A stretch of DNA of 40,980 nucleotides from Didymodactylos carnosus (taxonomy: Eukaryota; Rotifera; Eurotatoria; Philodinida; Philodinidae). A program made the position numbers and the translations under genes. The notes beneath the pieces are model-generated. The model was given only the letters and a program-made list of their open reading frames with translations, did not search any database and was not told where the DNA came from. Where the stretch lies: assembly GCA_905250885.1 (NCBI GenBank), contig CAJNOQ010000794.1, positions 1 through 40,980 on the forward strand, read 5' to 3'. Shown piece by piece: positions 34,146-40,980 of this stretch (positions within the stretch are counted from its first letter, which is position 1; each line of letters opens with the position of its first letter).

Positions 34146-34609
34146 AACATTTGGTTCCTTTTTCCAGCAATAAAATAAAATAAGTTTTGCAATTCATTAC
34201 AATCAAATTTACAGTTAACTGTAACTGTTAATATACCTATTCAGTCTATTTTGTCTACTTTCATTTATATGTGTGTGTATATATATTAACACCGTTTGTT
34301 TTCACTATATTGTACAGTTATTTTTTCTAAAAGTGAATAGAATTAGCATTCATTTGAGTTGTTATAATTTTTTTGTTATAACAATTCAATGAAGTAAATC
34401 TTAATAATTATTATTTTTATTGAAACTTTCCATTTTTTTTCTCTTGCAAGGTGATCATTTTTACGTTTTACATAAATAGTAAATTAAATATATTGAAAAT
34501 GATGATAATGCATCATGACATATTCAAACAGAAAAAGGACACTATTTACATAATTAGAAGAGGCTAGACAATTAAATAAGAATTGAACATGTTACTATTT
34601 TAGATTTAA
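34146..34609. other. 3' flank of the Penelope-like element
   Basis: AT-rich with a short (tg)n/(ta)n run near 34268-34290. No telomere-like repeat array is visible after the reverse transcriptase end. No gene. Confidence 0.4.
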
Positions 34610-34657
34610 TTTTTCATATCTCGTACAGTTTCAATTCTTTTGTATATCTCTAATGAG

Positions 34658-34795
34658 ATGACAATTGATTCTAATGACGATTTTGGTATAGTTGGCATTA
34701 GTGTAGTTATTGTACTAATAGTATTAATGGTGTTGATGATCATGCGATTAACTGTTGGTTCATGTTTTCAACGTGATTCAAAAAGTCATGAATAA
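34658..34795 (+). CDS. Possible 45-aa single-pass membrane micropeptide
   Basis: ATG to TAA encodes a short acidic N-terminus (MTIDSNDDF), an uninterrupted hydrophobic helix (GIVGISVVIVLIVLMVLMIM) and a polar, basic-containing tail ending DSKSHE. The stop is followed at once by AAAA, making an overlapping AATAAA. This layout is that of a small tail-anchored or SERCA-regulator-like micropeptide, but no family signature is present. The frame is open upstream to 34610, so it could instead be the last exon of a membrane protein. AT-rich DNA easily encodes hydrophobic runs, so confidence is low. Confidence 0.3.
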   Translation: MTIDSNDDFGIVGISVVIVLIVLMVLMIMRLTVGSCFQRDSKSHE

Positions 34796-35673
34796 AAATG
34801 TATAAATAAGTTTAATGGTAACGTCTTCCTCCGTCTTATTAAATATTAGAACAATGTCGATTCAAATTTCTCAGATGAAAATTTTTGGTTTTGTACTTTT
34901 TTTTTTTATACCATTTGTGGTACGTACGAAGCATGTACTATTTTTCTATGAACCTGATACGTACCATCGAAATTCGGTACGGTATGAAAAATTTTGATAC
35001 ATGATTTGTTTTTATAGTTCCGTATTGTACATATTTTTATTTTTTGCCTAACTTGTGTTTAACTCTTGTTGTTAACTATTATTTTTATCTTTATATAAAA
35101 AAACAGACAAAAAACAAAACAAAAAGTAAAAATAATTGTAAAAAATAGTTCATTATAAAATTATCTGGTCTTTAACAACAATGAAGAAAAAGATATAATA
35201 AAAATATATAAATATTTATCCAATCTAGAAGGATATGTACAAAAGTAGTTTATTTACAATCAGAGTATATAGTAATATAATCATGGTAAATATCCTAGTG
35301 TTTGAGAACGTTGCTAGTACAATAATTAAAAAAGAGCATCATTTACGCTCGATCAAATTAATTTAATTAGCAGAAAAAATTGGAGTAGAGAATTAGATCA
35401 TGTTATTGATTAGAAATCATCAAAATTTTTCTGGTAATTATTGATACCGGACATCTATCTCATTCTCTGATCGTCGTTTTCTCCATTTTAATTAATCACG
35501 AAAATAATTCGAAGTAATGAATATGAATAAAACAGAATGAAAACATATTAAAAATTTGAAACGATTTATATTAGTTTCCTGAGTAAAACTGACCAGAATT
35601 ATTGATAAAATTGAGCAAACTAGCTTAAAATATAAGCATCTTTATACTATTTAAATGTTTGTAAACAGCTAAA
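34796..35673. other. Intergenic, AT-rich
   Basis: A 60-codon plus frame at 34815-34997 is hydrophobic by composition and has no family features. The right end is the 3' flank of the membrane-protein gene. Nothing else is seen. Confidence 0.4.
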
Positions 35674-37380
35674 CTACAAAATTGTCTCGGGTTTATAAGA
35701 TGAACTAGTATCGCTCGACTCTGATGTTAACAATTGTATCTTTTGATCTTCTTCTTTATTTCTGGAAATACTTAATCCACTACTACCTCCACCGTTTACA
35801 ACTCGTGTAGCTGCATTAACTATTGGTTTTCCTCTTTTTATCGTTCTAATGGTAAATGTAAGTATTGTTATTCCAATACAACATACAAGAAATCCGGTTA
35901 AAAAACCCAATATCATTTTCAAATTACTTTTATCTGTTGAACACACTATTGTTCTCGATTTTATTATTTCAGTTTTATTAATCGAATCATTTGTATTATC
36001 TTGATCAATAAATATTGTTGTTAATAGGGGCGTTGTTGTGTGATTAACATGAATTTCAATTGCATTTTCTTCTTCTACAAGTGGCGGTTTCAAATTTTTA
36101 ACATGAACAATATTCATTCTTAATGGTAATATTGATTGTTGTGGTGATACAAGTGCAAGAGAAATATTTAAACATCCCGTTGTTTCATTTAATAAACAAA
36201 TGTGTAATAATGGTCTTAGAACGTCTGTATAAAATAAATAATTATCATTAACACATATATCATCATAGCCCAATGTTGAACGTGGACCATTTTTATCTGT
36301 TAATAATACTCGTCTATCATAATTTGTTTGTTCATTTAAATAGATTATTAATATTTTCTCTTCTAAACTTAAATACATTAATTTTTTTTTAAAATCAATT
36401 GTTGCACTACATGAATATGGTCGATTATCATAAGATGATGGTACCTTATATAAAAATGAACATTCATTTATGGTTAATGAACAACGAATAATTGTACACC
36501 ATCCATACGAATCACCAACGATATAACCATCTGATTTAATTTGATCAATAATTAAATCTGTTATTCGTAAATTTGGACTTAATTCTCTTAGACGTTTCAT
36601 AAATGGTGTTGAACCTTTTGAACGTTTTTCTAGAAGATCAATTATTTGAATATCTCGATGACCATAGACATATAATAATGAAGATATATAATTAATATTT
36701 AGAAATAATGGCATTTCACTACGTATAGAATTAATTTGATGATTTAGAGAACTATTTGTTCTCCACCAACCGTCAACATATTGTAAACGATATACAGTAC
36801 GTTCTTAAAGTAAAAAATAAAAAATATATTAAAAATAAAAAATAAAACTAATATATTACTATGGGAAACACTTACCATGTGGTGCTGTTAAATAAATATT
36901 GCCTGAATCATCACCAATTATATCATGAAAACGAGGTACATCATCTTGTGTTAATAGTAAATGAAATGAATCATCTCCTCCAAATAATGCTGGCCACCAA
37001 ACATAAATTCCTGTTAATGATGTTAGAACTAAAACAGATGATGATAATTGTTTTTGAATCTGTTCTTCACTATGATAATCTTCATTTTCATCTATCGATT
37101 GTTGTAATGATGATTCTACATGATTATGATAGAAAGACGATAGTTTATGTTTTTCATCTAAAATTTTTGACGCTGATAATGATGGTTTAACACGTTCACG
37201 TGTTAAATATGTATTATTTTTTAAAATAGATAATCGATTTGATACAGCATTTGTATTAAATATTATTATAGTTAAAAATAGAAATAATCGAAATTGAAAT
37301 GTTTTTAAATTTATAAATAAACATAATTCATTATGATGACAATATTCATTGTTTGTAGTCTGTGCGAATGTCGCTGTCAT
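35674..37380 (-). CDS. Single-pass membrane protein with PDZ-ligand tail, two exons, 544 aa
   Basis: Exons 36876-37380 and 35674-36803 join in phase (G|AA) over a 72-bp GTAAGT..TTTAAG intron. Residues about 30-46 (FRLFLFLTIIIFNTNAV) form a hydrophobic signal peptide after an unusually long N-region. The ectodomain of about 415 residues contains repeated short strands such as DDSGNIYLTAPHG, ISSLLYVYG, GYIVGDSYGWCTIIRC, MYLSLEEKILIIYL and DNYLFYTDVLRPLLHICL. These suggest, but do not prove, a YWTD/NHL-like beta-propeller. Several N-glycosylation sequons are present (NNT, NSS, NHT, NET, NKT). A transmembrane helix lies at about 462-486 (ILGFLTGFLVCCIGITIL), followed by a 58-residue cytoplasmic tail ending ETIL, a class I PDZ-ligand pattern. 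I do not recognise the family. A receptor or adhesion role is inference. Confidence 0.85.
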
Positions 37381-37636
37381 TTGGTTGGAACTTTTAAATT
37401 CAAATAAAGCATCGTTTTACACTACTTTCCATTGATAAATAAATATATTTTATAATTTTGACCAACTAAAAAGAAAATAGAAAAAAAGATCATCTGATAA
37501 ACGATTATTGATCGAACAATAATCATTCTATTCTAAATGTCATTTGAAAAATCTGCTTCGAAAGATACATTATAAAAAATAATATATCATAAATAAGAAC
37601 ACAAGAAATAATACATAAAATGGATATATTTTCTTG

Positions 37637-38370
37637 GCACATTCGAGGACAGATTGAAACTGTCATGCTATAAGGCACATTATGTGTCTTAGAATGTGCC
37701 CAAAAAAATGTGTCCATGTATTCCATGTAGTTTTTTCATATGTTCTGTTTGAGAACACATTTCCAGGTGGTATTTCAGAGAATACATTTCAAATGTATTT
37801 AAAATGTCTCCCTATGACACACATGAAAAAAGTTTCTTTGTCAGTTTTGATGCTTAGATTATTCACTTTTCTTCTTTATGATTTAAGTATTTACTCTAGT
37901 ACAGTAAGACCTTTGGCGATTCTTTGGTAATTAGGATTTAGTCTCAGTGAATAGGTACCACCCAACATTAAGTCTCGGTTGAGTGATTACATGACACGGA
38001 AAAGGCCTTGTCACAGTTGCAGTTAATTCGAAACTACAACAAGACTACTAACCCATCGAAGTTCACAGTTCAACAGGTTAGTGAGAAAAGGGACAAAATT
38101 TGATTCGAAAATGAATGTTATTTATAGCCTTGCTTTATTTAGCAAAACAAAAATAAGTGAATGAAAATCATGTGCACCACATTGAAACATATCAAATGTA
38201 TTATTTGGTTTAAGAGTCTCAAATAGCGGCACATGACTTATATTGATACATTAAAAAGTGTCATCGTAGAAGACATTTGTAGATATGTTCTGATATAGGA
38301 CACTTCTCTTTGCTGGACACTTTTAAGCGTCTTTGAATGAGATATATTTTGCCTAGGACACCTTTTTTTT
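37637..38370. repeat. Palindromic GTGTC/GACAC repeat blocks
   Basis: Left block 37637-37830 contains a hairpin (GGCACATTCGAGGACA against GGCACATTCTAAGACA) around another palindrome, aggcacattatgtgtctt, plus further acacat/atgtgt motifs. Right block 38220-38370 contains aagtgtcatc, ggacacttc, ggacactttt and ggacacc. GATATATTTT followed by a GGCACA/GGACAC-like motif occurs directly repeated at about 37623 and 38341. This is probably another decayed palindrome-rich element; its ends are not defined. Confidence 0.4.
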
Positions 38371-40980
38371 TATATAATGCACGTCAATTTCAAGTTTTAG
38401 CCTCATTGGATATTGGATTGGAACATCAGCAGAACAGGATGAGACAGATAATCATCTTGTAAAAGTTCAAAAAAGGTTTTCAGTTCATTCAGTTCTATTT
38501 TTTAATTCTATTATCCTCTAAATAATCAGATGATTTCACATTGTGCCTAGAGAAACTAGGTGTTTGTTTAGATAAGAGAACAAGAAACCGAAAATATTGT
38601 GTATTTCCTCTGAATTTGTGATATGACTCTTTACCTACACTAAATTTTCCTTTTCAGAAGTTGTGGCCTGATGAAAAATTGATTGCACTATGTTCTTGAA
38701 GAAAAATTTGAGTAAAACATGATGAAATCAATTCTGAAAAACGAGTTATAGTCTTTACGAGTTTAAGTAGAAATTCTTCAAATATACCATTGAAGTATGC
38801 GCATATCTAAAGCGTTTTGCATGACTAAGAATCTCATGCCAATGGAGACAAATCTTGATTTGATTTACAACAATTCAATGTATTGAAGACAAAGTTGAGT
38901 TCTCTTTTACACTATTCCACATTTTTCTCTTTGGACAAAATTACTTGTCATAGATCGAAATTTTTTTAAACTTATCGAAAACCCAACGAACTACATTTGA
39001 TTTTTGTAACACACTTTCTTACATTTTAAACTAATCTTTTTATAAAATTTCAAAAATGTTGAAGAATTTCTGTTCTTTAGCTCTACATCCGAATCAGTGA
39101 GTAGACGAATTAGATTATCAATGTGTATGTGGTTAATTAAAACAAGAAAAGAGATTTCTTTTAAAGGTCTGCTTTTTTGTAAAATAATAGTAAAAATGCA
39201 CGTAATGGCCTTCAATAAAATCAGCTCATGTTCATTATCTCAGTACCTTGACCACAGATAAAACGGAATAACTCAATTTCAGTGGTCATTATACTAGAAA
39301 GCTAAGAATTACAATTTGAAAAAAGACAATTATCATATACTTTTTTATTATTTAAAGAATTGAAAAAAAACGGAGTAATTAATTAGTTTAAGCATCTCGA
39401 TATGTGTGCACACTCTGAACAGCTCTGATACTAGCTAAATGAACACTAGTTATAAATATTTAATTGTAGTAAAAGAGATGTTTGTGAGATTCGTAGCACG
39501 AAAAATGCCTATTTATGTACTAAACATTAGTCTTTCTCTCAATGTCGAATCGTTCTCTGTTTTATGCAAATAACTTTTTGTAAATCCTTTTTCATATGTG
39601 TGTGTATGTTGGGATATTAATCTTTTACTCGATTGAAAAATTATTAATTAACAAATCAGATATTACAAAGAAAAGTGAGTATCTTACATTTAATGATTTA
39701 ATTTCTTAAGTCACCCCTCTCATTTATATCATAATTGTTTTAAACTGATCTCACTACTCTGATCTATATATAACAACAGTACAATTATTATTTAGGAAAA
39801 TGATAAAAATTTACTAATTTTATCAAATAAAGAAAATCTTTTATTTTTCATCTTTTAATTGTTATTATATCTATTGTGTTAATATAAACGATGAGTTTTA
39901 TTCAACTGTCTATCATTCAACTATTTAGATATACTCTTAGATATCCTACGCACGCTTTAGGTAGTAGATATTAATATTATTATAATAATACAAAACAACA
40001 AAAAAAAGAAAGAAAAAAAAAATGATAAACATGTTTCCTTATGTGATGTGTATAAGAAAAAAAAGAGGAGGAAACGGGAGAAAAGAGAAACCATACACAT
40101 TTTAAGATAAGATACATAAGATCCTACATACAATAATAGTGTTGTAACGTTTACTATACACAGTATATTGATATCAGATAGCTAATTTTCATTTGTTTCT
40201 CTTTCTTTTTTTTTTCTTTGTGCTTTAGCGTGTAATATGATGTAATCGCGTGGTGTTCTAAATTGAACAACAATTACACCAATTTTATTTGCTTATGACC
40301 AATTTTAAAAAAAAACTATTACATCATATCAGACATCATCACAACAATTCAACTAACTGATATTTTTGAGTTATTGTACTCAATTGTCTATCATTTTACT
40401 TTCATATTTTTGTCAATTTATTTTATAAAAGATTTTTTGTTTTTTTTTGTTTTTGTTACGGTATCTCTCGTTTGAGATAATCGTATAAATACACAGAGTA
40501 TTTAGTAATACAAATAATGTCAAGGTTTTGAGATTGATAAATGACATGTAGAACTTGATTTTTGGTAAGTATAAATTATAGTAGACATGACAGCTTGAGT
40601 CACTTGACAAGAAAAAAAAATAAAAATAAAAATAAACATCGAACATTTTCTAAACTGTTTTTATCGTTATGAGCAAAACAATCCTTTAAAATCGGAGACA
40701 ATGATGAATAGACCCTTGATGTCGAGATTTGAATAACATAAATTAGATATAAACTCTATAATATCGTTTTTTATACGTTCTTTTGATGCTAGACATTCCA
40801 AGGACAATTTGATTATTCTTAATACTTTTATATGTATACAGTTTTTTTTTTATTCAATGATAATAAATAGATTTTTAATATTGTAAAAAATAAAATAAAA
40901 AATGATAAAGTCTTACCAAAACATTTTCTTTTAGGAAAATAATCGTCTTTTTTCTACAAATATTTATTCAATTATTAAAA
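38371..40980. other. Long AT-rich stretch with no gene seen
   Basis: Only short, compositionally driven frames occur (38991-39215 and 40413-40646 on the minus strand). There are A-rich tracts near 40000-40080. At the very end, a minus-strand stretch of 37 bases lies between a possible acceptor (TTTGTAG) and a good donor (GTAAGACTTT at about 40914), so an exon of a gene mostly outside the window cannot be excluded. Confidence 0.45.

Noticed and set aside
36861..37190. 109-codon plus-strand open frame
   Set aside because: Antisense to exon 1 of the membrane-protein gene, which has a signal peptide, splice sites and a consistent frame.
40911..40950. Possible 37-base minus-strand exon at the window edge
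   Set aside because: Acceptor and donor look usable, but the exon is too short to identify and no partner exon is visible.
1..40980. CRISPR arrays, bacterial operons, ribosome binding sites or prophage
   Set aside because: All real genes are spliced with eukaryotic signals; none of the repeats has the regular spacer structure of a CRISPR array.

Overview
This is a eukaryotic, strongly AT-rich window. Genes have many exons, and most introns are 50-70 bp with GT..AG ends. The gene set points to a ciliated metazoan: CCDC39, ALIX, a TRIM-type RING/B-box/NHL protein and a C2 protein. Tiny introns, many different low-copy and mostly non-autonomous transposons, and a decayed Penelope-like (Athena-type) reverse transcriptase with apparent introns make a bdelloid rotifer the most likely source. 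That assignment is an inference.

Layout. 1-1900: palindrome-rich repeat blocks, no gene. 1905-2475 (-): small C2-domain protein, two exons. 3543-4238: TIR element made of GATTAATCG-type palindromes. 4529-4717 (-): weak dynein-light-chain-like fragment. 5025-9953 (-): complete CCDC39 orthologue, 19 exons and 945 residues, with a MITE in each of introns 3 and 16. 9954-14734: transposon-rich spacer holding the 3' end of a non-LTR retrotransposon between inverted repeats, and a further TIR element. 14735-18897 (+): RING/B-box/coiled-coil/NHL protein whose last intron carries a 927-bp mariner-ended element. 19701-20397 (-): small secreted protein that looks like the DUF6973 family. 22684-26527 (-): complete ALIX/PDCD6IP, 14 exons and 811 residues. 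27900-34145 (+): unidentified spliced coding segments that run into a decayed Penelope-like element, itself broken by a mariner-like MITE, a small Tc1-like MITE and a hAT MITE. 34658-34795 (+): possible 45-residue membrane micropeptide. 35674-37380 (-): two-exon single-pass membrane protein ending in a PDZ-ligand-like tail. 37381-40980: repeats, otherwise no gene seen.

The host genes do not form a pathway. CCDC39 builds the axonemal 96-nm repeat, ALIX works in ESCRT membrane scission, and the NHL protein is a probable E3 ligase.

The less ordinary content is the mobile DNA. Several repeat blocks are each saturated with their own short palindrome. Two copies of one long-TIR family share a core but have different ends. 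A non-LTR 3' end sits inside inverted repeats. The Penelope-like element has nested insertions that, when removed, restore a continuous reading frame. All gene models were built by eye from splice sites, phase and remembered family similarity; no search was run.
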